Part shown: positions 23,920 to 36,020 of the stretch, one piece after another
Layout of the letters: each line of letters starts with the position of its first letter
How positions within the stretch are numbered: position 1 is the first letter of the stretch
Assembly (NCBI GenBank): GCA_942159475.1
Contig: OW804096.1
Span: 14,743,871 to 14,807,870, forward strand
Reading direction: 5' to 3'
Length of the DNA: 64,000 bases
From: Sthenelais limicola
Lineage: Eukaryota > Annelida > Polychaeta > Phyllodocida > Sigalionidae
Notes under the pieces: generated by a model
Databases searched by the model: none
The model's input: the letters and a program-made list of their open reading frames with translations, nothing else
Told to the model about the DNA's origin: nothing
Position numbers and translations under genes: made by a program

Positions 23920-25801
23920 AGAGAAGACTGTACCCCACACCCTTAAGTGCCTTAGACTTTCTCTAAATCTGTCCCTTGAACATGAGCTTGCAGCTTGAAG
24001 CAAACGTGAGATGTATTTATTTGATGGACTGCGTGTGAGCTGGGAGGTTGTATATAATATTATTATAAACACAGTGGAAACTATTTGTTAACTTGGCCTG
24101 GCTATTTTTCATTAATATTCATTTCAAGTGGATATTTGGCTCATTCAAGGTTTTGATCATCTGTATCACATGATTGAAACGGTTTTCTGAACATTTACCA
24201 TAGTTAACCTGTATTGTCTGTAGTGACGTTCAAAGATTGTTCTGAACAATACAAACCTAACAATATGCAGCTAAATTTGTGTTAATCTGGTCTTGTTAGG
24301 TCGGCGCTGTGTGTCCGTGTATAGTGAGGCATTGAGTTATAATAACCAGCCTGTCAAGCAGATGTCCTCTTAGAGAAAACTGCATGTTTTGTGGGCGTTA
24401 AAAGGGACTGATTTGCCCCCAAGGATGAGTCTCAGAAACTGCCCGACTGTGATTTTAGCTCATTATCATGTTATGTGTTCATTATGCCCAGAAAAGCTTG
24501 GCACAGGCTGTCTCCAAATGTATCTCTAAAACTTGTTAATGTAAATTATATCAAAAGCATTAGTTTTTAGAGAAATTCTGAAATTCAGTTTATTAATAAA
24601 ATCTGAATATCAGTATTTGAAACAAATTCTGATCCTGTAAATATCAGATTATTAATTACATTCTGATTTCAAATATATTGAATTTAAAAGATAATTTCAC
24701 TTTTTAACACCTAGAAATAGATATTTTAATGGAAATTATTTTATTTCAAGTTGCGTGTTAAGCTTTGGAAGAGGGATCGGTTGTTACAGTGATCTTACCA
24801 AATGTGATATTAGAAGAATAAGATATATATGCGCCAGGTCGCCAAAATATGTACAAAACTTCTTTTTAATTTGACGATAAAGATGGAATGGTTAATTGAC
24901 ATAGCGTAAAACTGAGAATCTGTTCTGCTTCATTCAACAATAATTTGAATGTTGTCTTGGTCTTAAGAAAATTAGTTTGTTGTAACTTGTTGCATAAAAG
25001 ACAATTATGCATCTTTTGGCGACCTCGCGAACCAGTTGTCATTCATTATATTCCAGTAGCATACTTAAATGCTTTTTGCTGTGAAAAAGAACTCCAAAAG
25101 TTGGAGCTTAGAAAAAATGGAATAGCTTAGAAAAATTGGAATAGCAACCAAAACATTTCTTTTTAAATTCTGATAAGATTCAAAGCGTTTAATTATTTTA
25201 TTCACGAAGATTATATATTAGCTAATTAAGGAATATTCTTCAGACCGACTGTCTTTTCTCAAGAAAAAAGCTTGGCTTTGTGAAGTCTTGAGGGAAAGGT
25301 ATCATGATAGTCGCCCTAATGTTTTGTGGAAAAGGCATTACTTTGATTTGCTGGTGGGAATTTATCAAGCGGTTTGATATGTTTTGAAAATATTTTTATT
25401 CTAGCTTAAAACCATTTAATTATTTGCACCGTCGACAAATTGATTTTATAAATCACGCGTGTTAGAGTTATTAACAGAATCTAGCCATTTGAATACAATA
25501 ATATGCACTAGCTCGGTTCTCTACCATGAAATGAAGAATATGTTGTATGTCTCGATTTGACTTTATGACTTACACAATTAATTGAAGAATAACATTTTTG
25601 AGAAGATGTAATACCGCCCTATCGGAGGTATTATTTGTGACTTCAATTTATAAAATTGAACGTTTTGTATTTATTTTTATTATTTCTGGCACAATATGTA
25701 TAGAAGCGGTGATGGTTCACTTGTGTTTAGCAATGTTCTAGTCAGCTAGCTGCTCTGTGTCAGCCTCAAAATATGTCTAGAAGTTTGTTACTATGAATAA
25801 A
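23920..25801 (+). other. GON4L: probable GON4L 3' UTR
   Basis: AT-rich sequence without credible ORFs follows the stop. AATAAA hexamers occur near 24594 and at 25796-25801. The longer form would give a roughly 1.9-kb UTR. No other gene is visible before 28.7 kb. Confidence 0.45.
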
Positions 25802-28700
25802 GGAAGAAAAACAATTGTTTGATTGCTATTTTTATTTTATCGATTGATCTTTTTTTATTTCTATCAGCATCATATCATTATAAAGCTATCCTCCGCTTAA
25901 GTTCCAGAAAGAAGAATTAATATTTTAAAGCTACATTCTTAAATTACTACTTTAAAGTAGTAACATTTATTTGGGGGGAAAAAACTGTAGTAACAGTCAA
26001 CAGAGAAACGGAGATGTTAAAATAATGTTTATTCTGTAGAAAAGGGCATACATTTAACAGTTCAATAGACAAGTATTTCTTTTTTGACAACATCTGTGAG
26101 ACAAGCTGGATCCGGATTATAATTATACAGACCAGGATAGGCCAAGAGAAACAAATACACAAAAATGTTTCTTTACATCGAAATATTCATCAACTTTCAC
26201 TTCCTCCTTGTACCAATTGGCTACGATGCACTCAATAAGATAACGTGAATATAAAACTTTCAACTAATTGAACTTTCATGGCAGTCGACTCTTGTCTCCT
26301 TTCGAATCATCTCGTAGTTAAGCTATAAAAATATAAATTATCATATTCCTAAAAAATAAATGGATGTAGGCTACTCAATTATTTCTAAATTAAAAAAAAT
26401 CACATTTAGAGTGGGAACTATAGTATTCCCAACAAGGAAAAAGGAACCATTTTTTCATCAGAATAATAACAGGAATCTGGCCATTATCAAAACAACACTT
26501 GCGACAACAAGGACAAGGGGTTGTTATGTTGTATGTGACGTTATTTATTTTGGATGTGAAGTTACAGATATAATATTCAAAGTGAAACCCATTAGTTTCA
26601 TACTACTGAACAAATAAATTGAACTTGTAATCTGGAATTTAATTCTTGATCCGATTAGATGTTTCATAAGGCAAAAGATATTGCATCGATATGGCCTGGA
26701 ATTGATAGCTTTGAATGTACTAGAATTTGGAAGAAATAAATTCATTAAGTCCTCACATTAAACAGACTAGAAAATTAATCGTTTTTTTTTTAAAAAAAAG
26801 TTTTACATGTTACATTTCGTAAAGGATCGGCCTATCCATGTTAGGGGAACTGTTTATGGCAACTTTTGTATTTGCTTTCCATAACATCCTTATAATAATC
26901 TGTGTTGAAGTTAAGCTTCAATTGAAGATAACAATGTCCCATTTTAATATTGTTTAACCGTTTTTAAAATATGGCCAGATTTGTTTAAGGGCCTTTGAAA
27001 CTGATCAAAATAGTGTTTGAAATCCCAGTGTACTGGACTTCAGAATTATCCTATATTATCACGGGTTTGCCACTTATATAATGCTAAATTTAGTATCAAA
27101 TAAATCACTACAATACCACAGATAAGATATCACTGATAAACTTAAAGAAGTTTCGTACTATTACGAATCCTGAAGTCTTTCCAGGTAGACAGGTATATCG
27201 AGTCACACCCACCCGAACATGCATCGTTTGCGCAAATTGCCAATAATCTCAAGGGCTTGTGACGCCCCGAATATCGACCAAAGTCGTTATTTAATTGTCT
27301 CTGTTTGGTTAGTTCCCATCCAAATGAGTTGTGTTACAGGTATAAAAGTAATTTATATTAGATGTGCAACGAACATATTAATTAACATGGTTGGAATCGA
27401 CCAAATCCCGTCTCTTTAAGTATAATGGAATCTCAAAATCCATTTCTTGTGACTATGGCTCATTTTTGTATAACACATCACACATTTTTGTAGTCAATTT
27501 GACGTTCTCCTAACCTCATAATATCCTGACTGGTTCAGGACCTCCTGAAAGACTTTCATTTTATGCAGAAGGTTGATCCTTTTTCAGGATACCCCATGCT
27601 TCCTGTACCAAGAATGGGAAGTAAAAATAAAAGGGAATGGACCAGTCATTTAATTTGTAGATGTAGTATTCATTTATTTTCTTCCTGCCTGGTAATAGGA
27701 TTCGTCAGGCGCACAAAACACTCATACATCAGGGATTTCTTTTTTAGTTCGTAACAATGGTCTAACAATTAAGTCCCCCCCCCCCAACAAAAAAGAAGAA
27801 AATAAATAAATAAAATAATAAAAATTTAAAAAAAAATGATAAAAACTAAAAATTATGAATTCATGCACCTACTCCGAAAGTTTCAGTATTTTTGGCGCGG
27901 CGAGACTTGCATTCCCTATACAACTATTCATCTTTACTTTATGATTAAGTGGTGGACAGGCACGTTGAGGAAGTCCTGGTTGGTAGTGGACCAGAAGATG
28001 AGGCATATTGTCAATTCGGCCTTTAAAGTCTTTTACACTAAATTCAGTCGTCAGGAAATAGTTTGTTTTCAAGAATTTCTGTCATTTGTTAGTATAATTA
28101 TCTAGTTGCTGGGACCTTCATAAATTGACCAGCTCTTCCAATAAGCATGCATAATATTGAACGGTTTGAAGTTGCGACTAGATAACAGCAGATACAAAAT
28201 GTTATATTTAACTTATCAATATAGATCTATATTGATTGAGTAACCAACATATCCCATCCATACAGGCTCCTAGCTTATGTCCCACAATAACAGAGACCTG
28301 GAAAGGTAGATTATGACCTTAATAATTATGTACAATACCTAGATCAGAAGCCATGTACGCGAAAGATATATCTTATCTATTATTTTTTTCCATAAAATAT
28401 GAAATGTTATTCTAATATTTACATCGATTTAAATACCCTCGAGATTCTGTATCGGGTATGGGGCTAAGGAAATAACTAAACAAAACCATATGTACATGAG
28501 ATATGGAAATACATCTTCATATACACGCAGAAATTATTTCATGTTTTAGGACAATTATTTAATAAATTTATAAGTATTTGAGATGAGCAGATCCTATATA
28601 TATCACTGGAGTGTATACATGCACTTTATACTATAGACCCTTATATATATTTAGTTGTATGAGATTTCTATTTTAGAATTTCAGGAACACGTGACTTGGA
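25802..28700. other. AT-rich intergenic stretch, no gene seen
   Basis: No ORF with family features and no in-phase exon chain was found on either strand. It contains short homopolymers (for example C and A runs at 27774-27835) only. Confidence 0.5.
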
Positions 28701-28758
28701 ATTTGTACAAATATAATTAATGTATAAAATAAAGAGATAACAAAAGTTATAATCCCTG

Positions 28759-30940
28759 CTATCTGATATACTGGTACCGCCCTAACCGCACCTGGAAAAT
28801 GTAAAATAAACGCCACAATTTATATAATCTATATTTACAAGAAGTGTATAACTAATTGAGGGTTCCACAACATAAACGCAATTAGATATGTATACCAATA
28901 AAGAAAGTGGTTTCAATTTCCCGGTTTCAGTTTGAATTTGAAGAGTTCTATTAACAATACATGTGTATCTAAGTTAATACTACCATTTTATTAATAACAT
29001 TAAAATTATATTAACATTAAACTATATATATACCTGAGGCAGCTTATTGAAAACTGACGACACAGCCTTCACCAAGGCCGCCATCACACATCCAATCTGT
29101 GGGCACACAAAGTGAAGAAACAATTATATAACAAGATTAATAAGGTACCAATGTGTACCTTTCTCACTGGTATATTTTAAGATTTTAAGGTTTATCTTTG
29201 TTGTTTTTTAAATAATAAAATGGCAAATTGATGTTTCTTTCCTATTAGTGAAAATAAATGGGTCTGGCTTCGGCGATCGGCCGATCGAAAAGAAAAAATA
29301 TTTTATAAAGGGATCCGTCCCCAGCGTTACTGTGAAAACGAGGTTACAGTGGACTTTAGATGGTTCAATTTTGAATGTAGCTATATCACCAGACATCTCA
29401 AAGTAGTTTTGCTGTATATCATTAAGCGTTTAACGAACTAAATTCACTTTACTAACAGGTGATAATCAAGGGCTAATCTAAATTTTAACTTGCATTTCAT
29501 GATTAGGGCAAACGTAATTCTAGTTAGAAAAGGGAGAAGCATCCTAATTAATTTAGTTGACGATTTATCGGTGCCAGTAATTGTCTCTATTTTTTAAAAC
29601 AGATACAAAGTGTTGGATCTGCACGGAATCAGATCGTTATAACCCAGAACATATCTTAAATCTTCAAAAGATCCCATGATCGAGTATGTTTTGACATAAA
29701 AGTTGAGTGAAAAAAATATTGACCTATAAATATTATTGAAATGCAAACAATATGCTCTGTTACAAATTATGTTAACCATCTACAATTTTCGATGTAATTT
29801 AAATTAGTTCATGTTTAAATGAACCTTCTAACATCCATGGCATTTTGAACAAAATAATTTGGCAATATTACAACATATTACAACAAACCCATATGAGCGT
29901 CAATATCTGTCCTACACCAAAAGTAGGGAGTTATTTATACATTTGTATACATATTTCTTTGTTGTCACACTCGAAATGCGAACCGAAGAAGGAAATGGAT
30001 AATACAAGACATGAAATTCAATCCCCGTGTGTTGTTAAAAGAGGAGATATATATGATGCTTACCTCATAAAAGGCCTGGATAGCTTTGTGTAAATCTTTC
30101 ACAGATCTGTGTATACCAATAAATACTGCGTAGAGTCCAGAGAATATCCCTTTTGAAATAACAGAGATGAATTTTATAGTTTTATGAGTTTTTATGAATT
30201 TTATAGGTGGACTAAACGTGCACCAACTCTTACAGACCCGAATAACCGTGTAAAGAAAAAGCGATTAACAACGAATATCTAAAGTAAAAAGGATCTAAAG
30301 CAAATTACCTATAAATCAGAAAAGTTACATCAGAGTTTTTATGATGGGGCCATAATAGAATGGAATAAGCTGCCACCGAATTAAAAACTTGAAAGACAAA
30401 CATGATGTTACAAATAATATTACGGACAAACTTCAATAGGTATGGTCTTGGGAAAACTAAACAATAAATAAATATAAATTGACATAAAATTCAAAGGGTA
30501 GATGCAGTTTTGAATGCAACCGTGGAAGCTAATGCAGAATAAGGAGTAATACAGAAATATTATCCTTACTTGAAAAAGGAAATAATTATGAACTTAAATA
30601 GAATAGAAATAAAATACTAACACAATACCAAATGAATGCACTGTACTAAATTATATATAGGAATAAGTATAATTCTTAATAATCTTTCTGAGTAATCTTC
30701 CATTCAGAAGTTTGATTCCTACAGATACCATGTCAGATGTAATATCGATAATATCGAATCCAGAATCTTTCACATTGTATACAACTTACCTGAAAATGCT
30801 ATGAAGACCTTTTGAAAAACCAGAACAAATCTGAGTAATCCTTTTATCATTTGAGGGAGGGAAACATCCCTTGTTTTGCAGTTCGATTTTACTTCACGTA
30901 CTTCACCTCTGTGTCGTGTATTATCTGGACAACCTCCCAT
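28759..30940 (-). CDS. four-exon small protein gene, 102 residues, unrecognised
   Basis: Exons on the minus strand: 30940-30790, 30125-30064, 29096-29034, 28791-28759 (stop TAG). Donors are CAG|gtaagttg, GAG|gtaagc and CAG|gtatat. Acceptors are CTACGCAG, GCCCACAG and a strong polypyrimidine CATTTTCCAG. Phases 1,0,0 join exactly. The product begins MGGCPDNTRHRGEVREV (Kozak GCGATGG). Mid-protein is hydrophobic, MIKGLLRFVLVFQKVFIAFS then VFIGIH, which could be a membrane segment or, from the internal Met, a signal peptide. An amphipathic part follows (VKDLHKAIQAFYEIGCVMAA, LVKAVSSVFNKLPQ) and a basic end VRLGRYQYIR. I do not recognise the family. No single reading frame shows this gene; it appears only after splicing. 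Confidence 0.5.
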
Positions 30941-31417
30941 CGCTGTTAATATCCTCACTGACACTCAGCAATAATCCAAAATAGTAGGCCTATATTTTGA
31001 TGGAATGGTGCGACAGGCAAGGGAATATTATGGCCTACACTAGCTTGCACTAGGTCACGAAGTAGTCCATTTATAGCATATTACCGAGCTCCGATTTGGT
31101 CAATCGCTGACAATTATATAAGTACCGTATATCATAGGATTGGTGTTGTCCAAACCCGATCCACGCTCTAATTTACTCCGAATAAGGCTAACGTGACGAT
31201 ATGGACAGAACATCGACGCATGTTATTCTAAGATAACAACTGTCTACATTATAGAACACCTTCCTGATAGGATGAATCACTGTCTAAACAAGCATGGGGC
31301 GTTGTTTGCCTGTCGCAAGGAAACCAATCAATGACCCACTCCCGATCTCGCGCCCGATCCATGGATCCGTTCACACGATGTTGATTGTTTTGTATTTCAG
31401 GAAGACTGCCACGCCCC

Positions 31418-31480
31418 CATAATGTGCTGCTACCACTTTGCTAGAGGGAAATGGGGCCTCAGGCCCCATAGCGGCCAGCG
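31418..31480 (+). repeat. dispersed repeat with 19-bp palindrome, copy 1
   Basis: 63 bp, nearly identical in inverted orientation to 51654-51716. It is centred on ATGGGGCCTCAGGCCCCAT, a perfect palindrome apart from the centre base, and includes GCTGCTACCACTTTGCTAGA. Confidence 0.75.
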
Positions 31481-31770
31481 CGCATGAATACAAAAATCAC
31501 TAAACAGAGCTAACAGCAAGGCGCATCCATCACTACGTATATAGTAGCATGATTCCTATTTGTTCTTTAGAAATAAATGAAAAGGCATGGATAACTTTAA
31601 AATGCTATAGATATTGATTTAAATCCACAGAATATCCAATCTTTTGTCATCAACAAAAATACGAAACTAAACGTTGTGTAGGCCTATCTGGGCCTCCTGA
31701 GGCTGAGGGGTTAGTGTGTAAGACAGAACGGGGGTGGGTGGGTGATCGGCAGAGGAGGGGGGAGGGGAGG

Positions 31771-32400
31771 GGATGAGATCGGCGGAGGGGGGGGGGCTGA
31801 GATCGGGGGGGGGGGCTGAGATCGGAGGGCGGGGGGGGGGGGGGCGCTGAGATCGGGGGGGGGGCTGAGATCGGCGGGGGGGGCTGAGATCGGAGGGCGG
31901 GGGGGGGGGGCGCTGAGATCGGCGGGGGGGGGCGCTGAGATCGGCGGGGGGGGGGGGGCGCTGAGATCGGCGGGGGGGGGGGGGGGGGGGGCGCTGAGAT
32001 CGGCGGGGGGGGGGCGCTGAGATCGGCGGGGGGGGGGGGGCGCTGAGATCGGCGGGGGGGGCTGAGAACGGAGGGCGGGGGGGTGGGGGCGCTGAGATCG
32101 GCGGGGGGGGGGGCGCTGAGATCGGCGGGGGGGGGGGGGCGCTGAGATCGGCGGGGGGGGGGGGGGCGCTGAGATCGGCGGGGGGGCGCTGAGATCGGCG
32201 GGGGGGGGCGCTGAGATCGGGGGGGCTGAGATCGGCGGGGGGGGGGCGCTGAGATCGGCGGGGGGGCGCTGAGATTGGTAGGGGGGCGCTGAGATCGGCG
32301 GGTGGGGGGGCTGAGATCGGCAGGGGGGGGGTAAATCTGCGGGGGGGGGGCTGACATCGGCAGGGGGGGAAATCAAAATCGGTGGGGTGATGAGATCCAT
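31771..32400 (+). repeat. G-rich minisatellite, unit GCTGAGATCGGCG plus G run
   Basis: About 28 variable copies of GCTGAGATCGG(C)G followed by 5-18 G, decaying into related G-rich text up to about 32550. The unit is roughly 18-30 bp because the G runs vary. Pro/Arg/Ser ORFs on the minus strand are artefacts of the repeat. Confidence 0.9.
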
Positions 32401-32789
32401 GGGGGGGCTTGAGATCGGCGGGGTTGAGATCTGTGGAGAGTGGGGGGTTTAAATCGGTTGGGGGTTAGATTGGTGATGGGGGTTGGGGGTGAGATCGGGG
32501 GTGAGTGATCAGTGGGTGAGCGATCGGGGGTGAGTGATTGGGGGGAGGTCGGGTGGATTATATTTCCTGACAGAACATATCTCAGCTCCAAATAGTCATA
32601 GAAACCCCATTCAAATTTTGTTCTAATTCACTCAGTATAACTAAGCTTGGGAGAATGTTATATTTGTGGATATTGTTAGTAAATAGGTAAAGGTTATGAC
32701 GCACCAATAAAATAGGCCTGGCTGACATTATACCACTCTGAAATTAGGCCTATAGATATGTATCATCTTTTTAAAATGAATCAGTGGGG

Positions 32790-32900
32790 AAAAATATCAC
32801 TCAAGTCGTCATCTTCGATAAGTCATTTTATTTGGTCCAATATTTCGCCCTATAGCGGGGGCTTCTTCAATGATGGACAATGATGGTTGAAGACGGGAGG
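32790..32900 (-). ncRNA. degenerate hammerhead-like motif, minus strand, second relic
   Basis: The minus strand reads TTGAAGAAGCCCCC, a loop, GGGCGAAATATTGGACC. It has the same layout as the 10.8-kb relic, but the first core base is changed (TTGA instead of CTGA). The nearby phrase ATCACTCAAG is also shared with 10.8 kb, so these are dispersed copies of one element end. Confidence 0.35.
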
Positions 32901-32917
32901 CTACTTTTATATGGGAA

Positions 32918-33030
32918 ATGTGTTAGGCACCACAACACATAATGTGTCTTAAATGTGTTAGGCACTGCGACACATAATGTGTCTCAAATGTGTTAGGCAC
33001 TGCGACACATAATGTGTCTTAAATGTGTTA
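32918..33030 (+). repeat. 35-bp tandem repeat, three copies
   Basis: The unit AAATGTGTTAGGCACTGCGA continues CACATAATGTGTCTT. Each unit contains the palindrome ACACATAATGTGT. The first copy is slightly diverged. Confidence 0.8.
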
Positions 33031-33491
33031 GAATATGATGAAATATGGAATTGAATAAAGTGGTGTTGTTTGATGAGTTCTAGGGTTTAAGTTTAAGTTG
33101 GTAAAATTTTTTTTGATATATAGTATAGTAATATAGTATAAGACGGGACTATAATTTTAAGCCCGTGTGTAGGAACTTTAGTAATGAAACATAGGTCGAA
33201 TCTATAATTTTAAGTTCGACTGATACTTTTAGGGTTGATTTAGTATGTATTTTAATCAAGTTCAAGGTATCCATTTTAATATGAAAATATCTTTTTATTT
33301 ACCAATTTTTACCACCCCTTTTTGATCGCGTCTAAATCAATATCAGACTTCATAATAGCATGGAAATACCTTCTGGGCCACTTTTAGCAGGGCCAAAATT
33401 TAGTGGGGTCAGCGGGGGAGATACTGTGTCGGTGGAAATCTAGGGTAGGGGGGGATGAGCAGTGGGAGTGATAACGGAAATATTATTAGCT

Positions 33492-33884
33492 TTAACCCAT
33501 TCAGGACAGCGCTGCCAATGTTGCGTTTTGCTTGACAACCAGGCGCGGGAAAAGAACATTCATTTGATGACGTCTGTGCGAAATATACACATCACATGAG
33601 GACGACGCTCCACCGCGTCCACTTTTCTCCGGATGAGGCACATTCTAATAACATCATGTAACTTAAGGATGGCCTGTTATGTTGCCACCACTAAATAACG
33701 TTGTTATTATGATGCTTTTTGGCAATACGCGCCCTTTCCCACGGAGTGCTTTATCACATTACGCGTCCTACGCATGGGAGTGCTTTTACGCACTACGCAT
33801 CCTACGCATGGGAGTTGCTTTAAGGCAATACGTGGCCATAGGCGTGGGAATGCTTTAAGGCAATATGCGGCCTGAATGGGTTAA
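33492..33884. mobile_element. piggyBac-like MITE with TTAA target sites
   Basis: 393 bp including TTAA at both ends. The TIRs CCCATTCAGG / CCTGAATGGG directly follow the TTAA. The interior carries about four degenerate copies of a 40-bp unit around GGCAATACGCG and CCTACGCATGGGAGTGCTTT. TTAA-CCC ends are typical of piggyBac. It has no ORF. Confidence 0.75.
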
Positions 33885-34392
33885 GATAGTTCATTAAGAT
33901 TTTTCACAGTAATTACTGTACTGTACTTGTACTATGCTGTATATGTATGTAAAAGAGGATTTAGTGTCGGCGGAATTGAAGTAAGAGAAGACAAGACAAT
34001 CGTTACATTATATAGTTTACTCATTTTTTGTATTCATTTTATATCCAGTCACATTGTAAACAGCATATTTTATATAATGATTTCATTTAAATTTAACAAT
34101 CTGTATCAGCCATGGTCAATCCCTCTGCTGGGCAGATCATCCAGGGAGTCCATTAAATAAAAATAGTAACAATATGCAGACAACAAAGCTCTAACAACTA
34201 AACAAATAAAAACAGTATTCATAGAGTAGTATTCATAGAACTGTAGTGATCTTGTCAGTTTGTATCCCTTAATGGCGTATCGATGTTTAAAACAAATGGA
34301 ACAAAGGCGTCTTTACCTGTTCGCAAAGGGTTTTATTCAATAAGAATTTGCTAGCATCAGCTTCACACAATCCTAGTCCGAGGATATCGGGC

Positions 34393-34410
34393 ACCCTAGC
34401 CAGCTAGGGT
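34393..34410. other. short perfect hairpin
   Basis: ACCCTAGC-CA-GCTAGGGT gives 8-bp arms. The surrounding 34.3-34.6 kb has no recognisable gene. Confidence 0.5.
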
Positions 34411-34599
34411 TCCCTCAACCACAGGTATCTAGGTCAACATGCAAGATTCGGTAAACATAACACAAGTCAATGTAAGAGTAACACAGTGATAACTATAAGA
34501 ATAAGTACATTGATCACAATAAGCAGAATAAGGTAAACCCAGGTTGCCGTTACTCTAGCAACAACAGCTAGACTTGTTGTTAAACATAAAATGCACAGG

Positions 34600-36020
34600 T
34601 AAAAGGTATAATATAGACTAAAAAGTCACTGTGGACCAGATTGATTGATTGATTGTATTCTTTATTTTGTTGTCCATTTACTCAGGTCTAATAATCGATT
34701 TCATATGGTTTAAGGGATATGAATTATGAAAGATGTTTTGTGTTTAGTTTTGTGGGACACCAACACATTTTTTTTACCTGGCATTTTAAAAATTCCTATA
34801 CAATCCTATTGTGTTATTTATTTATTTATTATTTGACCAAATATACGTAACAAAGTGGACCCCAAAGTGTCAACATTGATTTGAAAGCAAATTCCAGTGA
34901 GCATGCATAAATAAGGTATGAAATAGTTGATCAATTATGAAATTAAGAAATGACTTTGATCTGACAACATGACAATGTGTTTCCATATAAGTCATTACAC
35001 CATTTTGTCGACCAAAGATGAACACAATATGTTACAAACAAAACACCTTGAATAACTATTAATTATTTGCAATAAACATCTGAAATATTGATAATATACC
35101 TCGGTCACATAAAATATAAGCACTATTCTCTATATTAAGCAATAAGATAATTAATTAGACTTTGTGCTATGATGTCACAATACTTAGCTGAAATTTGGTG
35201 GAATTTACTCAAGAATATTAATTTTCTCAATAACTCTTCCAATTCAACCTAATATTTTTATCAAATTCTATCTCTTCAAATAATAACTCAATAAAAGTAA
35301 AATGTTATTTAATTGAATGACTTCAGGTAAACCTTTGATTACGAAATAAAATCAGTCAGCCAGATGCAGTTAACACAGTTTATCACTATTATTACTGTTA
35401 TACAGCGACATACACTTTTGATAGCTAAAATACAAACACATCAAGTCATCTTTCCAACTTATTCAATCATTTAAAGACTATTCTTGACATAGTTCTCTTC
35501 ACCATAGCCTACTTAATAGATCATTACAAATTCATCATACTAACTCATAGACCTTCATACCTTGTTTATTCTCAGAGATTAGTGGATCATATTTGGGTAT
35601 TAACATAAACATGCCTTGATATTGATATATCATGAAGTAATATAAAAGAGAACAAAGCTAATATCAAAATCGCATGGATTTAGATGTTTTAGAACAATAA
35701 TTAGTGGGTATGGTTGGTGGCACTGTGTCCATACGTCTGACAGATAAGCATTCCAGGTTCTTATAAATTTTGGGATAATGTGATTGATAACATGGCTAAA
35801 ATTCTAAAGCAAAAACATGTTTTGCCCTCTTCTGTAACCCTTTTGTGGGAATTGACCATATAATGACATCATCAAGAAGTAAATTATTAGTGAATTACAA
35901 TATGTTGCTATCATTGAGTCGGTGGCCCCTCAAAATGAATGCCCCATACTGCTGGTAGAATGAAGAAATCTTGGTGAAGCATGGCATCATTACTGGATTC
36001 CTTGTTGAGTCAATATAGAA
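34600..36020. other. AT-rich intergenic stretch with a minus-strand retroelement-like tail
   Basis: An (ATTG)n run at 34645-34657 beside TATTCTTTATTTTG resembles a minus-strand LINE tail. A (TTTA)n run is at 34820. Otherwise nothing is recognised. Confidence 0.35.

Noticed and set aside
29034..29096. ATG in this exon as the start of a separate gene (MAALVKAVSSVF)
   Set aside because: An upstream exon chain joins it in phase, so it is better read as an internal codon.
31650..32400. Minus-strand ORFs of over 200 codons rich in Pro, Arg and Ser
   Set aside because: They are translations of the G-rich minisatellite; open frames follow from the absence of stops in the repeat.
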